Assembly: GCA_031552845.1 (NCBI GenBank)
Contig: JAVBMC010000001.1
Coordinates: 1-64,000, forward strand
Origin: JAVBMC01 sp031552845
Lineage (GTDB): Bacteria; Verrucomicrobiota; Kiritimatiellia; RFP12; DVOR01
Length of the DNA stretch: 64,000 nucleotides
Direction of reading: 5' to 3'
The translations under genes and the position numbers were made by a program. Positions 34,884 to 43,570 of this stretch are shown piece by piece; the stretch's first letter is position 1, and each line of letters begins with the position of its first letter. The notes under the pieces are model-generated. The model saw only the letters and a list, made by a program, of their open reading frames with translations, ran no database searches and was not told the DNA's origin.

Positions 34884-36671
34884 ATGGCGCTGATTTCTTT
34901 ACATGAAGTGACGGTGTCGTTCGGCGGGGCGCGGGTGCTGGACAATGTGAGTGTGAGCGTACAGCCCGGTAACAGGGCTTGCGTGACCGGACGTAACGGC
35001 GAAGGCAAATCGACGTTATTGAAAGTCATGGCGGGAACGCTGGAACCTGACAGCGGTGAGATTGTGCGTCCGGCTGATTTGCGTGTAGCCTATCTGGCGC
35101 AAGATGTGCCGGACGGTTTGCATGGTACGGTGGAGGAGATTGTTTCTGCTGCCGTGCCGCATGATGACTTCCATCACCCGGGCGCGGCGCTGTTTATGAC
35201 GGAGTTGAAGTTGGAACCGTCGGCACAATTTGAATCGCTCTCCGGCGGCATGCGCAGGCGGGTGTTCTTGGCGCGGGCTTTGGCGTCTGATCCGCATTTG
35301 CTGTTGTTGGATGAACCGACGAACCATTTGGATATTGAAAGCATTGAATGGTTGGAGCGGTACTTGTCGAATGCAAAGTTTGCAGTACTATTCATCACGC
35401 ATGACCGGGCTTTTCTGCGGCGCGTGGCGGCACAGGTGTTTGATTTAGATCGCGGACAGCTCTCGGGCTGGACGTGCGATTATGATACGTTTGTGCGGCG
35501 CAAGCAAGAGCTGCTTGCCGACGAAGAGGTGTATTGGGCGCGCAAGCAGCGGCTGTTGACGAAGGAAGAAGCATGGCTGCGGCGTGGCGTCAAAGCGCGG
35601 ACGACACGCAACGAAGGCCGCGTGCAAGCGTTGTTGAAACTGCGGAATGAGTTTGCGGCGCGGCGCCTGCGCTCTGGCACCAGCACGTTGAGTTTGAAGG
35701 CGGATGATGCGTCAGGCGTTCAGGTTGTGAAGGTCGAGAATGTGTCCTTTGCCTATGGGGATGCCCCGGCGGTGATTAAGGACTTCTCGACGCGCATTAC
35801 CCGAGGGGAACGTATCGGTATTATCGGCCCTAACGGTTCCGGCAAGACGACGTTGCTGCGGTTGTTATGCGGTGAGCTGCAGCCGACGTCGGGCAAGATT
35901 ACGATGGGCACGCGGGTGGAGTTTGCTTACTTCGACCAGTTACGCAACACGTTGCGGCTAGAGGATTCGGTGCTGGATAACTTGGCCGAGGGCAAGGAAG
36001 AGGTGTCGGTCGGTGGCGTGCGCAAGCATGCGTTCGGATATCTGCAGGACTTTCTTTTCACTCCGGAGCGGGTGCGGACACCTGTTGGTGCGCTGTCGGG
36101 CGGAGAACGGGCGCGCTTGCTGTTGGCGAAGCTGTTTTTGAATCCGGGCAACTTGTTGATCTTGGACGAACCAACGAATGATCTGGATATTGAGACGCTG
36201 GATTTGCTGGAGGAGCAGTTGGCGGAATACAAGGGAACTATTCTGTTGGTGAGTCATGACCGCGCGTTCTTGGATGAGGTGGTGACTTCGACGCTGGTGC
36301 TGGAAGGCGATGGGCGCGTGGCGGAGTATCCGGGCGGCTATCGTGAGGTGCAAGCGGCGCACGCGGTGGCAGAAGCAAAAGCAAAACCTGCGCCTACGGT
36401 TAAAGCGGCTTTCCCACGTGTACGGCAAGGCGAGGGCAGGCGATTCGGTTTTAAGGAACAGCGGGAACTGGCAGCGTTGCCGGAACAGATTACGGCGTTG
36501 GAGCAGGAGCTGGCGGATTTGACGGCGGCGATGACGAAGCCCGAGGTTTATCAGAATGCCGCTGAGAGCGTGCGGGTGCATAAGCGTTTGGAAGAGCTGG
36601 GACTATTGCTGGAGCGGACGATGGAGCGCTGGATGGAGTTGGAGGAGATCAAAACCGAGGCCGGAGGTTGA
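34884..36671 (+). CDS. ABC-F family ATPase, Uup type
   Basis: This 595-residue soluble ATPase has two nucleotide-binding domains and no membrane segment. Domain 1: Walker A TGRNGEGKST, signature SLSGGMRRR, Walker B LLLDEPTNHLD. The linker contains EEAWLRRGVKARTTRNEGRV, a hallmark of Uup-like ABC-F proteins. Domain 2: GPNGSGKTT, LSGGERARL, LILDEPTNDLD. A basic linker and C-terminal coiled coil (about residues 520-590) complete the Uup layout. ABC-F proteins act on ribosomes, and Uup is linked to ribosome and DNA-repair phenotypes. ATG 34884 follows a GGGGGCGG stretch. YggS-like gene begins one base after the stop. Confidence 0.87.
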   Translation: MALISLHEVTVSFGGARVLDNVSVSVQPGNRACVTGRNGEGKSTLLKVMAGTLEPDSGEIVRPADLRVAYLAQDVPDGLHGTVEEIVSAAVPHDDFHHPGAALFMTELKLEPSAQFESLSGGMRRRVFLARALASDPHLLLLDEPTNHLDIESIEWLERYLSNAKFAVLFITHDRAFLRRVAAQVFDLDRGQLSGWTCDYDTFVRRKQELLADEEVYWARKQRLLTKEEAWLRRGVKARTTRNEGRVQALLKLRNEFAARRLRSGTSTLSLKADDASGVQVVKVENVSFAYGDAPAVIKDFSTRITRGERIGIIGPNGSGKTTLLRLLCGELQPTSGKITMGTRVEFAYFDQLRNTLRLEDSVLDNLAEGKEEVSVGGVRKHAFGYLQDFLFTPERVRTPVGALSGGERARLLLAKLFLNPGNLLILDEPTNDLDIETLDLLEEQLAEYKGTILLVSHDRAFLDEVVTSTLVLEGDGRVAEYPGGYREVQAAHAVAEAKAKPAPTVKAAFPRVRQGEGRRFGFKEQRELAALPEQITALEQELADLTAAMTKPEVYQNAAESVRVHKRLEELGLLLERTMERWMELEEIKTEAGG

Positions 36672-36672
36672 G

Positions 36673-37395
36673 ATGCGCGCATTGAATGAGATTCTGGATG
36701 AGGTGCAGGGAAAAATTATCGCGGCGTGTGTGCGAAGCGGGCGTGATGCACAAGCTGTGCAGATTATTGGTGTGACAAAAACCCATGGGCCGGATGTGGT
36801 ACGTGAGGCGTTGGAAGCCGGGTTGAATGTGCTTGGCGAGAACAAGGTCCAGGAAGCCGCTTGGAAAGTGCCAGAGTGTCCGGGACAGGCGCAGTGGCAT
36901 TTGATCGGACACTTGCAACGGAATAAAGTGCGGGCGGCATTGGAGTTGTTTTCGGTGATTCATTCGGTGGATTCGTTGCGGCTGCTGGAGGAGATTGAAC
37001 GGTGCGCGGAGGCGTGCGGTGCGCGGCCTGAGATTTTACTCGAAGTGAATACTTCCGGCGAGGCGAGCAAGTTCGGACTTGCGCCGGAAGCTGTGCCGGA
37101 GGTGGTAGAGCGGGCGTTGGAGTGCAGGCAGATCACATTGACAGGATTGATGACGATGGCGCCTTTTACGTTGGAGCCGGAGTCGGTGCGGCCCTGTTTC
37201 CGAGCGTTGCGCGAATTGCGTGATGAGCTGGAATCGTTGTACGGTATTTCACTGCCCAACCTATCAATGGGGATGAGCGGCGACTATGAAATAGCCGTCG
37301 AAGAAGGAGCCAGCTGGCTACGCCTCGGGACGGTGCTATTCGGCGAACGGCCTAAATATAAGCGGCCGCTGCCGGATGTTGCTGATGATTTCTAA
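36673..37395 (+). CDS. YggS-family pyridoxal phosphate homeostasis protein
   Basis: This 240-residue single-domain PLP-binding TIM-barrel protein has the cofactor Lys in IIGVTKTHGPDVV, the conserved LGENKVQEA and WHLIGHLQRNKVR segments, and the C-terminal SMGMSGDYEIAVEEGASWLRLGT phosphate-binding region (split here as MGMSGDYEIA and WLRLGT). Members buffer cellular PLP rather than catalyse a defined reaction. GGAGG at 36663-36667 fixes ATG 36673, one base after the ABC-F stop. It ends in a hairpin shared with the convergent purM end. Confidence 0.92.
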   Translation: MRALNEILDEVQGKIIAACVRSGRDAQAVQIIGVTKTHGPDVVREALEAGLNVLGENKVQEAAWKVPECPGQAQWHLIGHLQRNKVRAALELFSVIHSVDSLRLLEEIERCAEACGARPEILLEVNTSGEASKFGLAPEAVPEVVERALECRQITLTGLMTMAPFTLEPESVRPCFRALRELRDELESLYGISLPNLSMGMSGDYEIAVEEGASWLRLGTVLFGERPKYKRPLPDVADDF

Positions 37396-37419
37396 GCTGC
37401 GCAAAGCTGCGGCAGCTTA
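37393..37419. terminator. Inverted repeat spanning the two convergent stop codons
   Basis: TAAGCTGC (37393-37400) and GCAGCTTA (37412-37419) form a perfect 8-bp stem. The left arm begins with the YggS-gene stop and the right arm is the purM stop read on the reverse strand. There is no T-tract, so intrinsic termination is uncertain. Confidence 0.35.
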
Positions 37420-38517
37420 GGCGTCGATGTAGGTGACTTTCTTGTGGCCGGGGGCGATCTTACCGATAACCACAGGACGTTCCTTGGCGGCTTCAAGAAT
37501 CTTCATGGTCTTGGTGAGATCGGCGGCGCGTACGATGATGACGTAGCCGATGCCCATGTTGAACACGCGGTACATTTCTTCAGTATCGACTTTGCCTTCG
37601 TGCTGGAGGAAGGTGAACAGCGGCGGGATTTTCCAAGAACTGCGGTCGATGATGGCGTTGAGGTTCTTGGGGAGCACACGCGGGATGTTGTCTGTAAAGC
37701 CACCACCGGTGATGTGCGCCATGCCGCGGATCTTGACCTTCTTCATGAGCGCAACGATGGGCTTGAGGAAGCTCTTGTGTGTGGCGAGCAGGAGTTCACC
37801 GAAGGTAAAGCGGGTGCCGGGGAGGGTGTCTTTGAGAGAGAAAACGCATTGATCCAGCACGATGCGGCGGGCGAGGGAGTAGCCGTTGGTTTGGAGACCG
37901 CCCGAAGGGAGGCCGATGATGACGTCGCCGGATTTAATGTCTGCGCCGGTGATAAGGTCTTTCTTGGCGACGGTGCCGACGATGGTGCCGACGAGGTCGT
38001 ATTCGCCTTCGGGATAGAGCCCGGGCATTTCAGCGGTTTCGCCGCCGAGGAGTGCGCAGCCGTTTTCGGTGCAGGCTTTGCAGAGGCCGGAGATCACGGC
38101 GTTGAAGACGGGCGTCTCGAACTTGGAGGCGCCGATGTAGTCAAGGAAGAAGAGAGGCAGGGCGCCTTGCACAAGGATATCGTTGACGCAATGGTTGACG
38201 ATGTCTTGGCCGACGGTGTCGTGCTTGCCCATGAGCGCGGCGATTTTGAGCTTGGTGCCGACGCCGTCTGTACTGGCGACGAGGATGGAGTCTTTGCCCG
38301 GCGATGCGAAGAGTCCGCCGAAACTGCCGATGCCGCCCAGAACGCCTTTTGTTTTGGTTGCGCCGACCATTTTCTTGATGGTCTCGATGCCGCTCATTTT
38401 ACTGTCGATATCAACCCCGGCAGCGGCATAGGCCGACTTCTTTTCGGGAGTCTTTGCGACAGGTTTGGCTTTCTTAGCCACAGGCTTGGCACTCTTGGCA
38501 GCAGGCGTCTTCTTCAT
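37417..38517 (-). CDS. purM: Phosphoribosylformylglycinamidine cyclo-ligase with a Lys/Ala/Pro-rich N-terminal tail
   Basis: This 366-residue enzyme makes aminoimidazole ribonucleotide in purine synthesis. AIR-synthase landmarks are SYAAAGVDID-like (AYAAAGVDIDSKMSG), VASTDGVGTKLKIA, DIVNHCVNDILVQGALPLFF, LLGGETAEMPGLY and MAHITGGGFTDNIPRVLP. The first 25 or so residues (MKKTPAAKSAKPVAKKAKPV and onward) are a low-complexity basic tail not usual in PurM, resembling histone H1-like tails. ATG 38517 is the first codon of that tail; a longer frame lacks support. Intergenic copy A begins about 150 bases upstream of the start. Confidence 0.92.
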   Translation of the reverse strand: MKKTPAAKSAKPVAKKAKPVAKTPEKKSAYAAAGVDIDSKMSGIETIKKMVGATKTKGVLGGIGSFGGLFASPGKDSILVASTDGVGTKLKIAALMGKHDTVGQDIVNHCVNDILVQGALPLFFLDYIGASKFETPVFNAVISGLCKACTENGCALLGGETAEMPGLYPEGEYDLVGTIVGTVAKKDLITGADIKSGDVIIGLPSGGLQTNGYSLARRIVLDQCVFSLKDTLPGTRFTFGELLLATHKSFLKPIVALMKKVKIRGMAHITGGGFTDNIPRVLPKNLNAIIDRSSWKIPPLFTFLQHEGKVDTEEMYRVFNMGIGYVIIVRAADLTKTMKILEAAKERPVVIGKIAPGHKKVTYIDA

Positions 38518-38668
38518 AACAGTCCTTAAAATCGGATTGAAAACGGCGTCAAAATAGCATAAAGAGGTCAAAAAAGCAACATTATAATGCGAAATCGACT
38601 CACAATAAGCAGTGAGCGCTTGAAAGAGACGATGAATTACAGGCGAATTTCACCGCGGATAAAAACGC

Positions 38669-38696
38669 TTGACTCTTTCTATGAATCTGCTAAACT
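38669..38696 (+). promoter_or_regulatory. Promoter of copy A
   Basis: TTGACT (38669-38674), 16 bases, TAAACT (38691-38696). The same boxes with the same gap recur in copy B, while the bases between them differ (about half match). Confidence 0.75.
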
Positions 38697-38702
38697 GCGT
38701 CC

Positions 38703-38835
38703 TGTTGACCCCATTGGGTGGCTCGTCACTAACGCTTTGCGCATACGAAAACCCAAGCTCCAAGGAGCCATTAACTTACGACAAGCCCGTTGGCCGGCGA
38801 GCAGTCCACTGGAAACACAAAAGGACTTTTTTATC
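38703..38835 (+). ncRNA. Conserved structured leader of copy A
   Basis: The predicted 5-prime leader of about 130 bases has short hairpins: CCC-CATT-GGG, GCTC-CAAG-GAGC and GCC-CGTT-GGC. The block from AACCCAAGCTCC to GTTGGCCGGCG is almost identical to copy B (one C/T change). A one-base length difference between this block and the ORF start shows that the leader is not one translated frame with the ORF in both copies. Confidence 0.5.
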
Positions 38836-39090
38836 ATGCTCACACTATTTTCTATTGCTGGTGCCCTTGCTATTGCGCTGTTTTTCACTTCGGTGAGGCC
38901 GTTGAGGTCGATGAGATCGCGTACTGTTGCCGGAGCTTTTCTGGGGGCGCAGGCGCCCTCGCTGGTATTGTCTATGAGGTCGATGAAATCGACGAAGTTG
39001 TGTACGGTTGTATTGACGCGATTGTTGGGTCGGGCGTACGCGCTGAGCGTGCCTTGTGGGGTAATGGCGCCCTCGCCGAACCTACCATAG
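38836..39090 (+). CDS. Small ORF of copy A: hydrophobic helix plus basic tail
   Basis: This 84-codon frame starts MLTLFSIAGALAIALFF, a likely membrane helix of about 18 residues, followed by the basic segment RPLRSMRSRT. It aligns without gaps for the first 32 residues with the ORF of copy B. Replacements in the helix are mostly conservative (Leu/Phe, Ser/Ala, Ile/Val, Phe/Leu). AAAAGGAC lies at the same distance (AGGAC then nine bases) from the ATG in both copies. The C-terminal half aligns poorly and other frames are also open, so only the N-terminal part is well supported as coding. It resembles small membrane peptides or type I toxins in style only. Confidence 0.45.
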   Translation: MLTLFSIAGALAIALFFTSVRPLRSMRSRTVAGAFLGAQAPSLVLSMRSMKSTKLCTVVLTRLLGRAYALSVPCGVMAPSPNLP

Positions 39091-39119
39091 TGATTTGTAC
39101 CGCTATTTAAGGCTTGTGA

Positions 39120-39150
39120 GGCAAGTGCACCGCGGCATTTGCCTTTTTTT
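39120..39150 (+). terminator. Conserved terminator of copy A
   Basis: GGCAAGTGC pairs with GCATTTGCC (one G-U) around a six-base loop, followed by seven T. Copy B has the same structure with a C-to-T change that keeps pairing as a wobble. The transcript would be about 450 bases. Confidence 0.8.
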
Positions 39151-39174
39151 CTGTCTTTCAGGCCTCCATCTGCC

Positions 39175-39416
39175 ACCCGTGTCACATTTGTTTCACACCC
39201 GTGTGACAGTACGCACACACCCGCAAAACAGTCCTTTCACACCCGTGTAACAGTACGCACACATCCTTGATCGTACTGTTTCGCACCCGCAATCGTACAC
39301 AACTATTCCCCCAAGACAGTACGCACGAACGTTTGAACGTACGAAACTCGACACACAATCGTACATAAAAGCATTCCCCGCGCCGTACGCACGAACGTTT
39401 GTTTTTTTATCGCGCA
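39175..39416. repeat. 22-bp-period array of copy A, eleven units
   Basis: Successive units start every 22 bases from 39175. ACCCG begins units 1-4 and 6. Unit ends alternate between TTTCAC and GTACGCACAC types. Palindromes such as TCACACCCGTGTGA span unit junctions. Units 7-11 match units 11-15 of copy B one by one (for example CCCCCAAGACAGTACGCACG), while units 1-6 differ. The last unit is truncated into a T-rich end. Confidence 0.85.
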
Positions 39417-39542
39417 AATGATGTGTCTGTGAGTCGTGAACTCGCTACAAACGGAGAGCGATACAAGGATAAATATCGAGTTTTGAAGGAATAAGCTTTG
39501 TCTGTAATGAGGGTGTTTGGGGATGAAAGTGGGGCTTTTGTG

Positions 39543-39571
39543 TTGACTTGCGATGGGGTTTGGGGTAGACT
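39543..39571 (+). promoter_or_regulatory. Promoter of hcp
   Basis: TTGACT (39543-39548), 17 bases, TAGACT (39566-39571). The leader of about 27 bases contains AGGAGG before ATG 39605. Confidence 0.75.
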
Positions 39572-39604
39572 TTTCCGCTTCATTACAACACAGGAGGTAG
39601 GGTT

Positions 39605-41173
39605 ATGAGCGATCATGCTATGTTTTGTTTCCAGTGTGAGCAGACTTTCGGCGGCAAGGGGTGCACCGTTAAGGGAGTATGCGGGAAGTTGCCGGATGTG
39701 GCGGCGTTGCAGAATGAGATTACTGTGGCGTTGATTGCGTTGGCGAAAGCTTTGAAGGGCGAAGCGCCCGATGCGGCGACGCGGTCGCTGTTCCTCGATG
39801 GCCTGTTCATGACAATCACGAATGTGAACTTTGACGGCCCGGCTCTGCAAGCGCAGATTGATAAGATTTTGGCAGCGGTGAAGGCGGATGGCGGCGGCGA
39901 GGTGATGCCGCAAGATCAGCTGTTTGTTGGCGATACGGATATTGTCTCCCTGCGCTCGACGCTGTTGTTCGGACTGCGCGGTACTGCGGCGTATGCGCAC
40001 CATGCGGCAATCTTGGGCAAGACCGACGCAGCGTTGGATGCATGGTTCGTCCGTGCCATGGCGGCTCTGGGCGCTGAGCATTCGGTGGAAGAGTGGCTGG
40101 GCTTGATTATGGAGTGCGGCCAGCAGAACTTGACGGCGATGGGATTGTTGGATGCCGGTAATAACGAGCATTTCGGCGCACCGTCTCCTGTTCAGGTGAG
40201 CAGGACGATTGAAGGCGGCCGCCCATTTGTCGTGGTGACGGGGCATGACCTGTTGGATTTGTTGCAGCTCCTGCAACAGACGGACGGGCAGGGCGTTGAT
40301 ATTTATACGCATGGCGAAATGCTCCCGGCGCATGGCTATCCCAAGCTGCGCGCGTTCAAGCATTTGAAGGGGCACTTTGGCACGGCGTGGCAGAACCAGC
40401 AGCGTGAGTTTGACGGTCTGCCCGGCGCGGTGCTCTACACAACGAACTGCCTGATGCCGCCGAAGCCGACTTATCAAGGCGCATTGTTCACAACTGCGGT
40501 GGTGGGTTATCCGGAGCTCGTGCACATTGCGGCCGATGCTAATGGCAAGAAGGATTTCTCTGCGCTGATTGCGAAGGCACGTGAGTTGGGCGGTTATAAG
40601 GCCGATATGAAGATGGGCGATCCGCTGATGACGGGCTTTGGCCATGTGGCGGTACTGTCGGTGGCGGATAAGGTGGTCGATGCAGTGAAGAGCGGTGCAC
40701 TCAAGCACATCTTCCTCGTGGGTGGATGCGACGGCGCGAAGTCGGGCCGCAACTACTATACCGAGTTCGTCGAGAAGACCCCGAAAGACACGTTGGTGCT
40801 CACGCTGGCGTGCGGCAAGTTCCGCTTCAACCACCTGCAAGGTCAGCTGGGAGACATTGGCGGTATTCCGCGCTTGCTGGATATGGGGCAGTGCAATGAT
40901 GCCTACTCCGCAATCCAAGTGGCGGTTGCGCTGGCGAAGGTGTTCAACTGCGGTGTGAATGATTTGCCGCTGTCGTTGGTGCTGTCGTGGTACGAGCAGA
41001 AGGCTGTCTGCATCCTGCTGACGCTGCTGTCGCTGGGAATCAAAGACATCCGCCTTGGACCGTCCCTGCCGGCGTTCGTCTCGCCGACGGTGTTGAATGT
41101 GCTGGTGGAGAAGTTCGGCATCCGCCCAATCACTACACCCGATGAGGACCTTGCGGCTATCTTGAAGAAGTAA
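39605..41173 (+). CDS. hcp: Hybrid-cluster protein / hydroxylamine reductase
   Basis: This 522-residue cytoplasmic iron-sulphur enzyme is linked to nitric oxide and hydroxylamine detoxification. N-terminal cluster cysteines lie in MFCFQCEQTFGGKGCTVKG and VCG. Hybrid-cluster ligands appear in order: His of NNEHFGAP, Glu of HGEMLPAHGYPKL, Cys of YTTNCLMPP, Cys of LVGGCDGAK, Cys of LTLACGKFRFN and Cys of DMGQCNDAYSA. The short CxxC N-terminal arrangement fits the anaerobe-type Hcp. AGGAGG fixes ATG 39605. No hcr reductase gene is adjacent. It is monocistronic, bounded by its promoter and a bidirectional terminator. Confidence 0.95.
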   Translation: MSDHAMFCFQCEQTFGGKGCTVKGVCGKLPDVAALQNEITVALIALAKALKGEAPDAATRSLFLDGLFMTITNVNFDGPALQAQIDKILAAVKADGGGEVMPQDQLFVGDTDIVSLRSTLLFGLRGTAAYAHHAAILGKTDAALDAWFVRAMAALGAEHSVEEWLGLIMECGQQNLTAMGLLDAGNNEHFGAPSPVQVSRTIEGGRPFVVVTGHDLLDLLQLLQQTDGQGVDIYTHGEMLPAHGYPKLRAFKHLKGHFGTAWQNQQREFDGLPGAVLYTTNCLMPPKPTYQGALFTTAVVGYPELVHIAADANGKKDFSALIAKARELGGYKADMKMGDPLMTGFGHVAVLSVADKVVDAVKSGALKHIFLVGGCDGAKSGRNYYTEFVEKTPKDTLVLTLACGKFRFNHLQGQLGDIGGIPRLLDMGQCNDAYSAIQVAVALAKVFNCGVNDLPLSLVLSWYEQKAVCILLTLLSLGIKDIRLGPSLPAFVSPTVLNVLVEKFGIRPITTPDEDLAAILKK

Positions 41174-41193
41174 CCGTTCTGGCGTTTATAAAC

Positions 41194-41228
41194 AAAAGAG
41201 CCGGCCCTGTGATGGAGCCGGCTCTTTT
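41194..41228. terminator. Bidirectional terminator between hcp and the GH35 gene
   Basis: AAAAGAGCCGGC (41194-41205) pairs with GCCGGCTCTTTT (41217-41228). It has A-runs and T-runs on both sides and lies between convergent genes. Confidence 0.88.
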
Positions 41229-41246
41229 GTTTGTCATGGGCAGGAA

Positions 41247-43550
41247 TCAGCGCACGGGCTTGACGAGCTCATCGCCGACGTAGACGTTATAGTCCTTAAT
41301 CCAGCCGCGCGAATCATCTTGGCGCGGAACATAGCGGATGCCGCTGATGGTCTGCACCGCACCCAAGTCCACCGCAAGCCGGTGCGGATGTTTGGGCGCA
41401 CCCTTATACCATTTGGAATGCCAGTAGTTGGCGGTCTGCCCATCCAATGCATTCTCCGCCGAACCATCGCTTGCCAGAATCTCTTCGCTCGTGATTGCGG
41501 CCACCGTCCATCCATCGTGATTGATGGGCTGCCCGTTGGCGTCAAGGAAGTCAAGCTCGGCAATGGCCGCATAGTCATGCCCCTGATAGGAAGATGTGGT
41601 CTCGATACAGACTTGCCGCCCCTTAACGGGCTTATCGAATTGGACAGTCTGTACGTCTTTGCCCTCTGCGAAGGCGCCTGTCTTCGCTGGCGAACCTAGG
41701 TGCCACGTCACCTCCGGACGCTTCAACTGTGTAAAGTCGCATTCGGGACGCAGCTTGTCCAGCACAGGTGTCTTCGTGCTGCTCAGGGTCAGATTGCTGG
41801 GCGGAATGATGCTCCAGATGATAAAAGTATTCTGCCCCTTCTTCAACCAGCAGCCCGGCACATAGGCCGTCTGCGTGGGACCGATATTCCAGAAACGCGC
41901 CAGTGGCGTGCCATTAATCCACACCATGCCCTTGCCCCAGTCGGAGAGGTCGAGGAAAGTGTCAGCGGGATTCTCAATATCAACCGTGACCCGCCAAAAC
42001 GCCGGGGTGGAGGGCATTTCATAAGCTCCAAGGACAATGATAGGATTGTACTTAAGCTGTTCGACATTATTCATCGGCAGGTTGAACACCTCCCAGCCCT
42101 TCAACTCCGTTCCGCCCAAGGTGACGGGAGCCGTCAATCCCTTGCGGTCGAGCATACCTTGCCCGAAGTTCACGCGCCCCATCGGTTCAACGAGGATATC
42201 GAGTTGAGCTTCCTTATCACGCGCAGGGACCGTCAGCGCGGCGGTGCGTCCGGGGAAACGGCGGTCCATAATGCCAATCAGCTTTTGGTTGAGGTACACA
42301 TACCCAAAGTCCCTTGCACCTGTGGCACGCAGCTGCGTATTTGAACCGGCGGGGATTTTCGTGCGGTAGAGAATACAGCCGAATCCTTGGTCATAGGCCT
42401 CCATATTACGTGGGGTCTCTTCGCGGCGAGGTGTGGGGAGATTGTCAAAGAGCGAGGCGCTTGCTTGTGCCAGCACGGGTTTGAACGTCATGACCGGGTT
42501 GGCGGCGGGAGGTTCCGGAAAGGTCTCGCCGGGGAGAAGATATTTGGCGAACAGCTCACGCGTCTTGGTGAACTTCTCTGTCACCCAGCCTGCTTCGCTG
42601 ATCGGTGCAGAGTAGTCGTAGCTCGAAGTGTCAGGGCGGAAGGGAGCGTCGCAGCCCGGCCAAAAACCAAACGTCGTACCGCCATGCGCCATGTAGATAC
42701 TGAAGGAGGCGTTCATCTTGAGCATGATTTCGAGATCGCGCAGATAGGTGTCGATTGCTCCGACATGGTGGGGCTGTCCCCAGGTATCAAACCAGCCGGG
42801 ATAGAACTCGCCGCACATGAGCGGACCCTTGGGCTGAATCTCTCGCAGACGTTCAAAGCCATACTTAGGGTCGCTGCCAAAGTTGACGACGTGGAACAGA
42901 TCATCGCGCTTGCCGTTCTTCAGCTGTCCGGCGGGGTTGCAATCAAACAGCGGTACATCGAAGCCCGCATCAATTAACGCTTGGCGGATTTCGCCCATAT
43001 AGGCGGCGTCGCTGCCATAGAAGCCGTATTCATTCTCCACCTGCACCATCAGGATGGGGCCGCCGCGTGTGACTTGCAACGGTGCGAGTATGCGTCCCAT
43101 CTCTTTGAGGTAAGCTTTGGCGGGTTCAAGGTACTTCGGGTCGCGCGTGCGTAGGGTGATGTTGTCGTTCTTAAGCAGCCACCACGGCGTGCCGCCCATT
43201 TCCCACTCGGCGCAGGAATAAGGCCCCGGGCGCAGGATGACCCATAACCCTTCTTCTTGAGCGATACGACAGAACTGCGCGGCATCGGCTTGACCTTCCC
43301 AGTTAAACTTGCCGGGGGTGGGCTCATGCTGATTCCAGAACAAATAGGCGCAGACGGTGTTCAGTCCCATCGCTTTACACATTTGCAAACGCTGGCGCCA
43401 ATATGCTGCGGGCACACGTGCGGCGTGAATCTCGCCGCAGCGGATCTGCAGGCGCTTGCCATCCAGCAGAAAGTCGGTCTCGCCAATCTCAAAGGTATGT
43501 CCGAGGACAAGTTGCGAAGCGAGGGCGCAGATGAGCAGTAGTTTCTTCAT
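41247..43550 (-). CDS. Secreted beta-galactosidase, glycoside hydrolase family 35
   Basis: This 767-residue enzyme starts with a signal peptide (MKKLLLICALASQLVLG). The TIM barrel has GH35 hallmarks: RCGEIHAARVPAAYW, RPGPYSCAEWEMGGTPWWLL, the acid/base Glu in MVQVENEYGFYG and the nucleophile Glu in MCGEFYPGWFDTWG. Jelly-roll domains follow, with an F5/8 type C (discoidin-like) module at about residues 630-767, including LDGQTANYWHSKW and LAVDLGAVQTISGIRYVPRQ. It is predicted to remove terminal beta-galactose from extracellular glycans, the added module aiding binding. The start at 43550 carries the signal peptide. It follows the SNF2 gene with a short gap, on the same strand. Confidence 0.92.
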   Translation of the reverse strand: MKKLLLICALASQLVLGHTFEIGETDFLLDGKRLQIRCGEIHAARVPAAYWRQRLQMCKAMGLNTVCAYLFWNQHEPTPGKFNWEGQADAAQFCRIAQEEGLWVILRPGPYSCAEWEMGGTPWWLLKNDNITLRTRDPKYLEPAKAYLKEMGRILAPLQVTRGGPILMVQVENEYGFYGSDAAYMGEIRQALIDAGFDVPLFDCNPAGQLKNGKRDDLFHVVNFGSDPKYGFERLREIQPKGPLMCGEFYPGWFDTWGQPHHVGAIDTYLRDLEIMLKMNASFSIYMAHGGTTFGFWPGCDAPFRPDTSSYDYSAPISEAGWVTEKFTKTRELFAKYLLPGETFPEPPAANPVMTFKPVLAQASASLFDNLPTPRREETPRNMEAYDQGFGCILYRTKIPAGSNTQLRATGARDFGYVYLNQKLIGIMDRRFPGRTAALTVPARDKEAQLDILVEPMGRVNFGQGMLDRKGLTAPVTLGGTELKGWEVFNLPMNNVEQLKYNPIIVLGAYEMPSTPAFWRVTVDIENPADTFLDLSDWGKGMVWINGTPLARFWNIGPTQTAYVPGCWLKKGQNTFIIWSIIPPSNLTLSSTKTPVLDKLRPECDFTQLKRPEVTWHLGSPAKTGAFAEGKDVQTVQFDKPVKGRQVCIETTSSYQGHDYAAIAELDFLDANGQPINHDGWTVAAITSEEILASDGSAENALDGQTANYWHSKWYKGAPKHPHRLAVDLGAVQTISGIRYVPRQDDSRGWIKDYNVYVGDELVKPVR

Positions 43551-43570
43551 GTGATTCTGTAACCTTTCAA

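Larger units (their letters stand above)
38665..39410 (+). repeat. Dispersed composite element, copy A (promoter, leader, small ORF, terminator, 22-bp array)
   Basis: From the promoter at 38669 to GTTTGTTTTT near 39410 this region is clearly related to 50262-51087. Matching blocks in order are the promoter, GTTGACCCCATTGGG, a leader block 38755-38807, AAAAGGAC before an ATG, the ORF start, the terminator and the array. Sequence outside these limits does not match. Orientation is the same in both copies. Components are listed separately. Confidence 0.85.

Noticed and set aside
38893..39108. Alternative acidic frame (EAVEVDEIAYCC) shared by copies A and B
   Set aside because: It has no start codon with a ribosome binding site in copy A, and differences between copies do not concentrate at third codon positions in this frame. 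It is kept only as a doubt about the small ORF.
39193..39417. Reverse-strand frame with 22-residue protein repeats over the copy A array
   Set aside because: A 22-bp DNA period produces a 22-residue repeat in any open frame (66 bases). The frame is a shadow of the array, with no start-site support.
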